A stretch of 64,000 nucleotides of DNA from Dryocola boscaweniae (GTDB lineage: Bacteria; Pseudomonadota; Gammaproteobacteria; Enterobacterales; Enterobacteriaceae), in the NCBI RefSeq assembly GCF_025215095.1, contig NZ_JALHAP010000080.1, positions 1 to 64,000 of the forward strand. The letters run 5' to 3'. Below the pieces are notes generated by a model, which was not told the DNA's origin, ran no database searches, and saw only the letters and a program-made list of their open reading frames with translations. A program made the translations under genes and the position numbers. Shown here in pieces: positions 43,201 to 51,688 of the stretch. Position 1 is the first letter of the stretch. Every line of letters begins with the position of its first letter.

Positions 43201-43550
43201 TCCATCCAAAAATCGTATGAGTAAGCAAGATACATTACCGGTATCTTGCTGCATTGTTGCGAAATTGCGCATTAACGATAACGTTTGCGCATGGCGTGAT
43301 GATTATTTCATCAGCCAGCGTTATTTTCCGCAAAAAGCGACAAAGTTCGGTTGAAAATCCACTCAAGAAGACCGGATAATCGTTTGCCTTCATTTTGACG
43401 CACAGTTTTTACACGCGGAGTTAAACGTTTGCTTTTTTGCGACGCCCTTTTTTGTCGCAATCGCAGCACAGGGATAAGACGTTTAATCGGCAGCGGGATG
43501 TCCACCGGGTGTAATAACGTAATCATAAAAATCTCAGGGGATTTTTCACT
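43201..43550 (+). promoter_or_regulatory. ghxP upstream region with tandem PurR-like boxes
   Basis: These 350 bases before ghxP hold no gene. ACGATAACGTTTGCGC (43275-43290) matches the PurR consensus ACGCAAACGTTTGCGT at 13 of 16 positions. AGTTAAACGTTTGCTT (43419-43434) matches at 12 of 16. A weaker CGTTTGC copy lies at 43381-43387. An inverted repeat TTGCGAC...GTCGCAA spans 43437-43460. E. coli ghxP (yjcD) belongs to the PurR regulon, which supports the call. GGGGATTTTTCACT precedes the start. Confidence 0.6.
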
Positions 43551-44900
43551 ATGTCTACTCCTTCACCGCGTGCAACCGGCGGTCTTGACGCCTGGTTCAA
43601 AATATCTGCACGTGGCAGTACCGTCCGTCAGGAAGTCGTGGCTGGTCTCACCACTTTCCTCGCGATGGTTTATTCCGTCATCGTTGTGCCCGGCATGCTG
43701 GGTAAAGCGGGTTTCCCGCCGGCGGCGGTCTTTGTGGCGACCTGTCTTGTGGCAGGCGTCGGTTCGCTCGTTATGGGCCTGTGGGCGAATCTGCCTCTGG
43801 CTATCGGCTGCGCCATCTCGCTGACCGCCTTTACCGCGTTTAGCCTGGTGCTCGGCCAGCACATCAGCGTTCCTGTTGCTTTAGGCGCGGTATTCCTGAT
43901 GGGCGTGCTGTTTACCATCATTTCCGCAACCGGCATCCGTAGCTGGATTTTACGCAACCTGCCGATGGGCGTTGCGCACGGCACCGGCATTGGCATCGGC
44001 CTGTTTCTGTTGCTGATCGCCGCAAACGGTGTGGGACTTGTGATTAAAAACCCGCTCGATGGCCTGCCGGTTGCGCTCGGTCATTTCGCCAGCTTCCCGG
44101 TTATCATGTCGCTGATTGGCCTTGCGGTGATTATCGGTCTGGAAAAACTCAAAGTGCCGGGCGGCATTCTGCTGACCATTATCGGTATTTCTGTTGTAGG
44201 TCTGATCTTCGACCCGTCCGTGCATTTCTCCGGCATTTTCGCCATGCCATCTCTGAAAGATGAAGCGGGTAACTCGCTGATTGGCAGCCTGGATATTATG
44301 GGCGCGCTTAATCCGGTCGTCTTGCCAAGCGTGCTGGCGCTGGTGATGACGGCGGTGTTCGACGCAACCGGTACTATCCGCGCCGTTGCCGGCCAGGCAA
44401 ACCTGCTGGATAAAGACGGGCAAATCATCGATGGCGGCAAAGCGCTGACCACCGACTCACTGAGCAGCGTGTTCTCAGGCTTTGTGGGCGCGGCTCCTGC
44501 GGCGGTTTATATTGAATCCGCAGCCGGTACTGCTGCAGGGGGCAAAACAGGTCTGACGGCAATCACCGTTGGCGTGCTGTTCCTGTTTATCCTGTTCCTG
44601 TCTCCGCTTTCATACCTGGTACCTGCGTATGCAACCGCTCCGGCGCTGATGTATGTTGGTTTGCTGATGCTCAGCAACGTGGCAAAAATCGACTTCGCTG
44701 ATTTTGTCGATGCCATGGCGGGCCTGATCACTGCCGTCTTTATCGTGCTGACCTGTAACATCGTTACCGGCATCATGATCGGTTTTGCCTCTCTGGTGAT
44801 TGGCCGCATCGTTTCAGGTGAATGGCGTAAGCTGAATATCGGCACCGTTGTTATCGCTGTCGCTCTGGTTGCGTTTTACGCAGGCGGCTGGGCAATCTAA
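43551..44900 (+). CDS. ghxP: Guanine/hypoxanthine permease GhxP
   Basis: GhxP is an inner-membrane purine:proton symporter of the AzgA-like (NAT/NCS2) group. The 449 residues equal E. coli GhxP (YjcD). It has about 12-14 membrane segments. Family motifs are [21 protein letters not shown] near residue 26, the substrate-site [16 protein letters not shown] near 272, and [31 protein letters not shown] near 307. It has an intrinsic terminator downstream. Confidence 0.96.
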   Translation: MSTPSPRATGGLDAWFKISARGSTVRQEVVAGLTTFLAMVYSVIVVPGMLGKAGFPPAAVFVATCLVAGVGSLVMGLWANLPLAIGCAISLTAFTAFSLVLGQHISVPVALGAVFLMGVLFTIISATGIRSWILRNLPMGVAHGTGIGIGLFLLLIAANGVGLVIKNPLDGLPVALGHFASFPVIMSLIGLAVIIGLEKLKVPGGILLTIIGISVVGLIFDPSVHFSGIFAMPSLKDEAGNSLIGSLDIMGALNPVVLPSVLALVMTAVFDATGTIRAVAGQANLLDKDGQIIDGGKALTTDSLSSVFSGFVGAAPAAVYIESAAGTAAGGKTGLTAITVGVLFLFILFLSPLSYLVPAYATAPALMYVGLLMLSNVAKIDFADFVDAMAGLITAVFIVLTCNIVTGIMIGFASLVIGRIVSGEWRKLNIGTVVIAVALVAFYAGGWAI

Positions 44901-44912
44901 GCTCCACATTCG

Positions 44913-44942
44913 GCGGGTCACGCTCGTGGCCCGCTTCTTATT
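44913..44942 (+). terminator. Terminator of ghxP
   Basis: GCGGGTCAC-gctc-GTGGCCCGC forms a 9-bp stem (one G-T pair) and is followed by TTCTTATTTCTTTT, 12 bases past the stop. Confidence 0.8.
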
Positions 44943-45047
44943 TCTTTTCGAGGCATTTCCTGTTTCATTTCGGTGTAGAAAGTTGTTTTATTATTAGAAC
45001 AACATCCTGCAAAAAGGGTTTCACAACACACCGCGACTAAGGAAAGC

Positions 45048-46694
45048 ATGGAAATCTTCTTCACCATTCTCATTATGACCCTCGTGGTCTCTTTATCTGG
45101 GGTAGCAACACGCATGCTGCCGTTCCAGATACCCCTGCCGTTAATGCAAATCGCAATTGGCGCGATGCTTGCGTGGCCGCACTTTGGCCTGCACGTTGAG
45201 TTTGATCCCGAATTATTCCTCGTGCTGTTTATCCCGCCGCTGCTGTTTGCGGACGGCTGGAAGACGCCAACCAATGAATTTTTGAACCACGGCAGGGAAA
45301 TCATCGGCCTTGCGCTGGTTCTGGTGCTGGTTACCATCGTGGGTATCGGCTTCCTGATTTACTACCTGGTGCCGGGTATCCCGTTGATTCCTGCGTTTGC
45401 GCTGGCAGCCGTGCTGTCGCCAACCGATGCCGTGGCGCTTTCCGGTATTGTTGGTGAAGGGCGCATCCCGAAGAAAATTATGGGGATTTTGCAGGGCGAA
45501 GCCCTGATGAATGACGCATCCGGCCTGGTATCGTTGAAAATGGCGGTTGCGGTGGCGGTCGGGACGATGGTCTTTACCGTCAGCGGGGCGACAGTCGAAT
45601 TCCTGAAAGTGGCAATCGGCGGTTTGCTTGCGGGCATCGCGGTGAGCTGGCTGTATGGTAAGTCGCTGCGCCTGATGAGCCGCTGGAGCGGCGATGAACC
45701 CGCCACGCAAATTCTGCTACTGTTGCTGTTGCCTTTCGCTTCTTATCTGATCGCTGAGCATATTGGCGTTTCGGGCATCCTGGCGGCCGTTGCTGCGGGG
45801 ATGACCATCACCCGTTCTGGCGTGCTGCGCAGCGCGCCGCTGGCCATGCGCCTGCGCGCTAACAGCGTCTGGGCCATGCTGGAGTTTGTCTTCAACGGCA
45901 TGGTTTTCCTGCTGTTGGGTCTGCAACTGCCGGGTATTCTGGAAACCTCAATTACGGCTGCGAATGCCGATCCAAACGTAGAGCTGTGGATGCTCTTCCT
46001 GGATATTGTCTTGATTTATGTCGCATTAATCGGCGTACGCTTCCTGTGGCTGTGGTCCATGAAACGCATCAGCCTGCGCTTTATGAAAAAACGTCCGCTG
46101 GAGTTTGGTTCCTTCACCACGCGCGAGCTGGCGGTAGCTTCATTCGCCGGGGTACGCGGGGCGATTACCCTCGCCGGTGTGCTATCCATTCCACTGTTTT
46201 TGGGGGACGGAACGCCGTTCCCGGCGCGCTATGAACTGATATTTCTCTCCGCTGGCGTGATCCTGTTCTCGCTGTTCGCAGGGGTAATTATGCTGCCCGT
46301 GCTGCTGAAGAATGTCGAACTGGCGGATAAATCCGTGGCTCGTCAGGAGGAGCGTCTGGCCCGTTCCGCAACGGCGGAAGTGGCCATTGTCGCGATTCAG
46401 AAAATGGAAGAACGTCTGGCGGCGGACACCAAAGAGAATATCGACGATCAGCTACTGACCGAGGTGAGTTCGCGCGTTATCGGCAATCTGCGCCGCCGCG
46501 CCGATGGGCGAAACGATGTGGAGAGCAGCGCGCTGGAGGAAAATTTGGAACGCCGCTTCCGTCTTGCCGCGTTACGTTCCGAACGCGCTGAACTGTACCA
46601 TCTGCGCGCTACGCAAAAAATCAGCAACGAGACGCTGCAAAAGCTGCTGCACGATCTCGACCTGCTGGAAGCGCTGTTGATTGAACAGCACTAG
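45048..46694 (+). CDS. yjcE: Putative Na+/H+ antiporter YjcE (CPA1/NhaP family)
   Basis: This 548-residue inner-membrane protein (E. coli 549) has 12 or so membrane segments in the first 400 residues. The CPA1 ion-site motif AAVLSPTDAVALSGI lies near residue 122, and GEALMNDASGLVSLK near 148. A cytoplasmic tail after about residue 430 contains RSATAEVAIVAIQKMEERLA and the helical RRRADGRNDVESS...LEENLERRFRLAALR. Ion specificity is inferred from the family. It is convergent with the LysR gene. Confidence 0.94.
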   Translation: MEIFFTILIMTLVVSLSGVATRMLPFQIPLPLMQIAIGAMLAWPHFGLHVEFDPELFLVLFIPPLLFADGWKTPTNEFLNHGREIIGLALVLVLVTIVGIGFLIYYLVPGIPLIPAFALAAVLSPTDAVALSGIVGEGRIPKKIMGILQGEALMNDASGLVSLKMAVAVAVGTMVFTVSGATVEFLKVAIGGLLAGIAVSWLYGKSLRLMSRWSGDEPATQILLLLLLPFASYLIAEHIGVSGILAAVAAGMTITRSGVLRSAPLAMRLRANSVWAMLEFVFNGMVFLLLGLQLPGILETSITAANADPNVELWMLFLDIVLIYVALIGVRFLWLWSMKRISLRFMKKRPLEFGSFTTRELAVASFAGVRGAITLAGVLSIPLFLGDGTPFPARYELIFLSAGVILFSLFAGVIMLPVLLKNVELADKSVARQEERLARSATAEVAIVAIQKMEERLAADTKENIDDQLLTEVSSRVIGNLRRRADGRNDVESSALEENLERRFRLAALRSERAELYHLRATQKISNETLQKLLHDLDLLEALLIEQH

Positions 46695-46706
46695 CTTTAA
46701 CAGGCT

Positions 46707-47600
46707 TTACTGGCCGGCTAACCCCGGCCAGAACTCTTTGCAGCAGGTAATCCACGCCTGCGCGCTTTGTGAAATATAAACGCCTTCCCGCCAGATCATC
46801 CCCAGTTGCCAGGTCAAATCGCTCTCCAGCGGCAGCCACATTAAGGTTGTTTTATCCAGCTTGCGACAGATTGGTTCCGGTAAAATCGCAATGCCGATCC
46901 CTGCCTGAACCATGGCGGCCAGAAAATCCCATTGCCCGCTTCGCACGGCGATGCGCGGCGTAAAGCCATGGTCATGGAATAGCTGCATTAACTGGCTGCT
47001 AAGAGCGAAATCTTCGTTATAAATAAGCAGCGGGTGAGCCGCAAGTTCGGCTGGAACAATGCTTGTGCGCGTCACCCAGGGGCCTGAGCGAGGCACCAGA
47101 ACGCACAGCGGGTGGCGGAACAAAGGCTGCGTAAAAAAGGTGTTTTCGGCTTCTACAGGAAGCGCCGTCATGGCTAAATCCAGTTCGCCATTCATTACGG
47201 CTTGCTGCACCGTCAGGCTGCCAAATTCAGAAATTTTAAGTTCAACGCCGGGATAACGCTGGCGATACAGGCTGATTGGCCCGGTCATCAGCATGCCCAC
47301 CATCGGGGGAATACCCAGACGGAGTACGCCTTTGCTTAGATGATTTATATCGCCTAACTCCGCTTCAAGCTGGCGGAATTCAGCCAGAATTGCCAGGCCC
47401 CGCTGATAAACGACCTGGCCCGTATCGGTGAGCAACAGCTTACGGCCGTTGCGGATAAGCAGAGTGCAACCCAGTTCATCCTCCAGATTGCGCAACATTT
47501 TGCTGATAGTGGGTTGCGTAACAAACATCTTCTCCGCTGCGCGGGTAAAACTTTGCTGGCGGACCACTTCAACAAAATAACGCAGCGTTCGGATATCCAT
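46707..47600 (-). CDS. LysR-family transcriptional regulator
   Basis: The start at MDIRTLRYFVEVVRQQSFTR gives 297 residues (the frame extends four codons further). The N-terminal winged helix is SFTRAAEKMFVTQPTISKMLRNLEDELG. The effector-binding domain follows from about residue 90 (VLRLGIPPMVGMLMTGPIS...AGIGIAILPE). Its start faces the wza-like operon 305 bases away, the classical layout of a LysR regulator and its target. Two inverted repeats near its start (47616-47625, 47638-47652) may be its operator. It resembles CidR/YwbI-type regulators in general pattern, but I cannot name it. Its effector is unknown. Confidence 0.88.
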   Translation of the reverse strand: MDIRTLRYFVEVVRQQSFTRAAEKMFVTQPTISKMLRNLEDELGCTLLIRNGRKLLLTDTGQVVYQRGLAILAEFRQLEAELGDINHLSKGVLRLGIPPMVGMLMTGPISLYRQRYPGVELKISEFGSLTVQQAVMNGELDLAMTALPVEAENTFFTQPLFRHPLCVLVPRSGPWVTRTSIVPAELAAHPLLIYNEDFALSSQLMQLFHDHGFTPRIAVRSGQWDFLAAMVQAGIGIAILPEPICRKLDKTTLMWLPLESDLTWQLGMIWREGVYISQSAQAWITCCKEFWPGLAGQ

Positions 47601-47905
47601 AATTATTCTCATTAGCTATGCATAGACTTATTTTAATTCATAGTTTATATGATTTGTAGATTAATCCTGAAATTTAAATGATGCTTTCTCTTTAACGGGA
47701 AGTAGAGGTCGCTCGCAAATATCTTTCATGATCGATGACTTTTACAGCGCTATTTATTTCCCTAAAGATAACAATTTAATATATTCCGCGGCTTTGTATT
47801 TATATTATATATATTTGATGATTAAGATAATCTCCCTGAAATAGTGGTTGTTTTAGTCACCTGCCGTTTGTAAAATAAATTCCCGCTTCCTCCTCTGCAC
47901 TCCTT
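47601..47905. promoter_or_regulatory. LysR-wza divergent region with inverted repeats
   Basis: These 305 A/T-rich bases lie between the LysR gene and the wza-like gene. They hold a perfect palindrome CTATGCATAG (47616-47625), TCATA-N5-TATGA (47638-47652), an RcsAB-like motif (47656-47669) and GATTA-AGA-TAATC (47820-47832). The wza-like start has no strong ribosome-binding site. No JUMPstart or ops element of the kind that precedes full capsule operons was found. Confidence 0.5.
47656..47669 (+). promoter_or_regulatory. Candidate RcsAB-like box upstream of the wza-like gene
   Basis: GTAGATTAATCCTG matches the RcsAB consensus TAAGAATAATCCTA at 10 of 14 positions. It shares AG-x-TTAATCCT with the box upstream of yjbE (4587-4600). 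It is 236 bases before the wza-like start. In E. coli wza operons RcsAB is the main activator. Confidence 0.4.
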
Positions 47906-49048
47906 ATGGATAAAACAATATCAATGAAGATAATTAGCCTGTTGCTGTTTATTCTGGTAAGCGGCTGCACCGTTGTCCCTGGCACCCATTTGAACACCGC
48001 CAATAAAAATGTTGTTCATCCGCAGGACAGCGACGCAGATATAAATACTATGGTAAACATCTACCCGGTCACGCCAAAACTTGTCGCCTCATTATCAACG
48101 ACAAAAACTACCGCTCAGGCTAATCCAGCGCTTGAAACCCTTCTGAAGGAATACCATTACCGAATTGGCGTGGGCGATATACTCATGGTAACCGTCTGGG
48201 ATCACCCTGAATTAACGACACCGGCCGGGCAATATCGCAGCGCCAGCGATACGGGAAACTGGGTCCAGGCTGACGGCACCATTTTTTATCCTTACGCGGG
48301 AAAAATCCATGTAGAAGGGAAAACGCTGGAAGACGTGCGCAAAATTTTAACTAAAAAACTTTCTCCCTGGATTGAATCACCTCAGGTTGATGTCAGCGTT
48401 GCCGCGTTTCGTTCACAAAAGGCCTATATCACGGGAGAAGTAACAAACTCAGGCCAGCAGGCGATTACCAATGTTCCGCTAACCATTATCGACGCGCTTA
48501 ACCAGGCGGGCGGTCTGACTGAATTCGCAGACTGGAATCATGCGGTGTTAAGCCGTGGAGGAAATAAAGAACTTATTTCTTTAAAAGCGTTATTGAAAGC
48601 AGGAGACCTGACGCAAAACAGATTATTACTTGCCGGGGATATTCTTTATATTCCGCGTAATGACGATCTAAAAGTATTTGTGATGGGCGAAGTCAATAAG
48701 CAAACCATGCTTAAAATGGACAGCAGCGGCATGACGCTCACTGAAGCCCTTGGCCGGGCAGAAGGCATCAACCAGCTAACGGCGGACGCCACGGGCATTT
48801 TCGTTATCCGTGCCCAACAGAGTAATCCATCTGATAATAAGCTTGCTGACGTATATCAACTGAATGCCTCAGACGCTACGGCTCTGGTTATGGGAACCGC
48901 TTTTCAGCTTGAAGCCTTTGACATTGTTTATGTAACTAGCGCACCAGTAGCACGTTGGAATCGCGTGATAAGCCAGTTAATACCAACCATCACAGGAATT
49001 AAAGATATCACTGAAACAGCGCGCCTTATTCAACACTGGAATAATTAG
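47906..49048 (+). CDS. wza: Polysaccharide export outer-membrane lipoprotein, Wza family
   Basis: This 380-residue protein is collinear with E. coli Wza, the octameric outer-membrane channel for colanic acid and capsule. The lipobox LVSGC places the acylated Cys at residue 21, and a start at the ATG seven codons on (MKIISLLLF) is equally possible. The export signature is [30 protein letters not shown] near residues 89-116. SLBB repeats follow ([33 protein letters not shown]). The C-terminal amphipathic helix that spans the outer membrane is [24 protein letters not shown]. It could equally be called gfcE. The start of wzb follows directly. Confidence 0.9.
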   Translation: MDKTISMKIISLLLFILVSGCTVVPGTHLNTANKNVVHPQDSDADINTMVNIYPVTPKLVASLSTTKTTAQANPALETLLKEYHYRIGVGDILMVTVWDHPELTTPAGQYRSASDTGNWVQADGTIFYPYAGKIHVEGKTLEDVRKILTKKLSPWIESPQVDVSVAAFRSQKAYITGEVTNSGQQAITNVPLTIIDALNQAGGLTEFADWNHAVLSRGGNKELISLKALLKAGDLTQNRLLLAGDILYIPRNDDLKVFVMGEVNKQTMLKMDSSGMTLTEALGRAEGINQLTADATGIFVIRAQQSNPSDNKLADVYQLNASDATALVMGTAFQLEAFDIVYVTSAPVARWNRVISQLIPTITGIKDITETARLIQHWNN

Positions 49049-49483
49049 ATGATTACCTCAATTCTGGTCATCTGTATGGGCAATATTTGCCGTTCACCTG
49101 TTGCCGAGCGGTATTTATCTCATTTTTTGCCGGATATCACCGTCCATTCCGCCGGGTTAATTGCGAGGCCTGGCTTACCGGCAGACAGTAAAATGGTACA
49201 GATGGCGGGGGAAAATGGTTTATTCCTCGCCGATCATTGTTCGCAAAAGTTTTCTTTGGCGTTAGGGAACGATCACGATCTTATTTTGGCGATGGAAGTC
49301 AATCATCTGGATATTTTAAAAAAACAATATCCGCAGCTCAGTGGAAAATGCCGCCTGTTAAGTCACTGGAATGGGCGAAAAGATATTCCCGACCCCTATA
49401 AGAAAAGTCATGAATACTACGAAGTTGTTTATCAGCGGCTGGCAGATGCTGCACACGCATGGGTAAACGCCTTACAAGTTTAA
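49049..49483 (+). CDS. wzb: Low-molecular-weight protein-tyrosine phosphatase, Wzb/Etp type
   Basis: This 144-residue cytoplasmic phosphatase should remove phosphate from the tyrosine-rich tail of the partner Wzc. The P-loop CX5R is CMGNICR at residues 9-15 with the following Ser, and the general-acid Asp lies in DIPDPYKKS (Asp115). The Tyr of the DPY motif is present. It begins at the base after the wza-like stop and lies 19 bases before the wzc-like gene, so the three form one operon. It could equally be called etp. Confidence 0.92.
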   Translation: MITSILVICMGNICRSPVAERYLSHFLPDITVHSAGLIARPGLPADSKMVQMAGENGLFLADHCSQKFSLALGNDHDLILAMEVNHLDILKKQYPQLSGKCRLLSHWNGRKDIPDPYKKSHEYYEVVYQRLADAAHAWVNALQV

Positions 49484-49502
49484 ATAGCCTGGATTAAAGC
49501 CG

Positions 49503-51641
49503 ATGAAAATGGATAAAAATATGGCGGTAAATATGGATCACGCGGAGGAAATCGATCTTTTCCGTTTGCTGCTTATGTTTTACGCTAATAAATATAAAAT
49601 AATTATTACCACTCTTCTTTTTGCTCTGCTCGCTCTGCTTTTTACCTCATTTATAAAACCGACCTATGTAGCTAGCGTATTAATCCAGTTGGAAAAAAAT
49701 CCGCAAAACAATTTCATAAGTAAGTTAATGAGTCCGCTGGAAGGCGGGGCCGTTTCTCCGGCAACGGAAATGGGCATCCTGAAATCCAGGCGAGTGCTTA
49801 GCCAGACGATTGATGAACTTGGTTTACAGCTCGACGTCAGAGAGAAACGCTTCCCCATCGTGGGTGAATTATTCGCAAGATTTGTGAGCGAACCATTTCC
49901 CGGCGTATTTGTGACGAAGTTTAGCGTGCCGCTTGAAAACGAAGATATAGCGTGGGAGCTTACTGTGCTCTCGTCCGATAGCTACCAGCTAAATATTGGC
50001 GAATCAGGCGTGCTAAAAGGAAAAATTAATCAAACCCTGAACAAAAACGGCTTCGTTATAAACGTAGCGCAGATTAACGCCCCGGCGGGCACATCCTTTA
50101 CCGTCACCAGTCGCTCAAAATTTGCCGTCATTCAGGATCTGCTTAAGCAGCTTACCGCCACTGAACTAAATAAAGACAGCGGGCTACTCAGCGTTTCTTT
50201 TTCAGGTCAGGATAAAAAAGAGATCGTTCGTGTTTTGGATAATATCAGCCAAAATTTCATCGAAGATAACAGGCTGCGCAAGGCTGAAGAAGCCTCAAAA
50301 ACCCTGGAATTTGTCAATGGCCAGCTTCCGGGGATTCTTGACAGGCTAAACCAGGCCGACAGACAACTGCATCTTTTCAAAGCGGAAAATGGTTCTGTCG
50401 ACCTGCCTCTTGAAGCCAAAGCCGTGCTGGACGCCTCCGTTGCTATTCAGGCGCAACAAAATGAACTGCAACTGGCGAAAGTTGAAGTCTCGAAACTCTA
50501 TACCAAAAGCCACCCGGTTTATCGTTCGCTGCTGGAGAAAGAGGCTTTGCTAAAGAAAGAGAAAGCGGCGCTTTTACAGACCATCGCCGCCATGCCTAAA
50601 AAACAGCAGGCTTTCCTTAGCATCAAACGCGACGTGAAATCAGGGCATGAAATCTATATGCAATTGCTGTCAAAACAGCATGAGTTAGGTATAGCGAAAG
50701 CCGGTACCGTTGCGAGCATTAGAATTGTTGATGAAGCAGTGAGCGACCCTAAGCCTGTTGGCAGTAAAAAGTCTCTTATTGTCATACTGGCCGCCATGCT
50801 CGGATTTATGTTCTCCTGCGGCTATTGCTTAATTTTGCAGGTTTTTCGTGTTCCTCTTGAAGACACAGAAACCATTGAAACTCACGGGCTGGAAGTGCTG
50901 GCGTCCATCCCCTTAAGTAAATGCATCCAACGAAAACGGCGCCAAAATTTGAAACTAAAATCCGCCGGTAAAAGAGTCTGGCTTGCGCGGCAATATCCTG
51001 AAGACCTGGCGATTGAGGCGTTACGAAGTTTAAGAACCGGCATTTTTATTGCGCTAAGGCAGGCAAATAAAAACAGTTTCCTGGTCTCCAGCGCCACACC
51101 CGGTGCCGGGAAAACTTTTATTAGCGGAAACCTGGCCTCCGTAATGGCCGATGCGGGTAAGAGCGTGTTATTGATCGATGCCGATTTAAGACTTGGTTAT
51201 TTGCACGAGCTGCTTGGGTTAAGAGAAGCGGGCGGGCTAAGTGATATTTTACAAGGCCAGTCGACGTTTATTGAGCATATCCAGAACACTACCTGCACCG
51301 GCCTGGATTTTATTTCCCGCGGCGCAGCATCTGCTTTGTCCTCGGAAGTATTAATGAGCGAACGATTAGGGCTATTGCTGCAATGGGCGCAGCAGAAATA
51401 TGACTATGTCATTGTGGATACCCCGCCGATATTGCCGATAACCGATGCGGCAATTGTCGCCCAGCATGTTGGGCTCTCACTGCTTACCCTGCGTTATAAA
51501 ACGAACAATGTCAGAGAGCTTAAGATGTCGATAAATCGGTTTAAAAAATGCGGTATTGAACTGGATGGCGTGGTGTTTAACGGCGTGAAAAAAGGCAGCC
51601 CTTCAGCTTACGAATATGCTTACTATTCCACGCCGCAATAG
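49503..51641 (+). CDS. wzc: Polysaccharide co-polymerase and BY-kinase, Wzc/Etk type
   Basis: This 712-residue inner-membrane tyrosine autokinase has two membrane helices (about 31-51 and 424-447) that enclose a Wzz-type periplasmic domain with a long helical middle (about 260-400). The cytoplasmic kinase has the oligomerisation motif EALRSLR (505-511), Walker A TPGAGKT (532-538), Walker A' LIDADLR and Walker B VIVDTPP near 636. The C-terminal tyrosine cluster is short: four Tyr in AYEYAYY (703-708), fewer than in E. coli Wzc. All catalytic motifs are intact. No glycosyltransferase, Wzx or Wzy gene lies next to it. It could equally be called etk. Confidence 0.92.
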   Translation: MKMDKNMAVNMDHAEEIDLFRLLLMFYANKYKIIITTLLFALLALLFTSFIKPTYVASVLIQLEKNPQNNFISKLMSPLEGGAVSPATEMGILKSRRVLSQTIDELGLQLDVREKRFPIVGELFARFVSEPFPGVFVTKFSVPLENEDIAWELTVLSSDSYQLNIGESGVLKGKINQTLNKNGFVINVAQINAPAGTSFTVTSRSKFAVIQDLLKQLTATELNKDSGLLSVSFSGQDKKEIVRVLDNISQNFIEDNRLRKAEEASKTLEFVNGQLPGILDRLNQADRQLHLFKAENGSVDLPLEAKAVLDASVAIQAQQNELQLAKVEVSKLYTKSHPVYRSLLEKEALLKKEKAALLQTIAAMPKKQQAFLSIKRDVKSGHEIYMQLLSKQHELGIAKAGTVASIRIVDEAVSDPKPVGSKKSLIVILAAMLGFMFSCGYCLILQVFRVPLEDTETIETHGLEVLASIPLSKCIQRKRRQNLKLKSAGKRVWLARQYPEDLAIEALRSLRTGIFIALRQANKNSFLVSSATPGAGKTFISGNLASVMADAGKSVLLIDADLRLGYLHELLGLREAGGLSDILQGQSTFIEHIQNTTCTGLDFISRGAASALSSEVLMSERLGLLLQWAQQKYDYVIVDTPPILPITDAAIVAQHVGLSLLTLRYKTNNVRELKMSINRFKKCGIELDGVVFNGVKKGSPSAYEYAYYSTPQ

Positions 51642-51658
51642 AAGAAAGAGTGAAAGAA

Positions 51659-51682
51659 CTCCCCGGCCCAATAGCCGGGGAG
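51659..51682. terminator. Bidirectional terminator between wzc and actP
   Basis: CTCCCCGGC pairs with GCCGGGGAG around a 6-base loop in the 47-base gap between the convergent genes. TTCTTTC follows on the minus strand, so it serves actP; it may serve wzc too. Confidence 0.7.
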
Positions 51683-51688
51683 CGAAGC

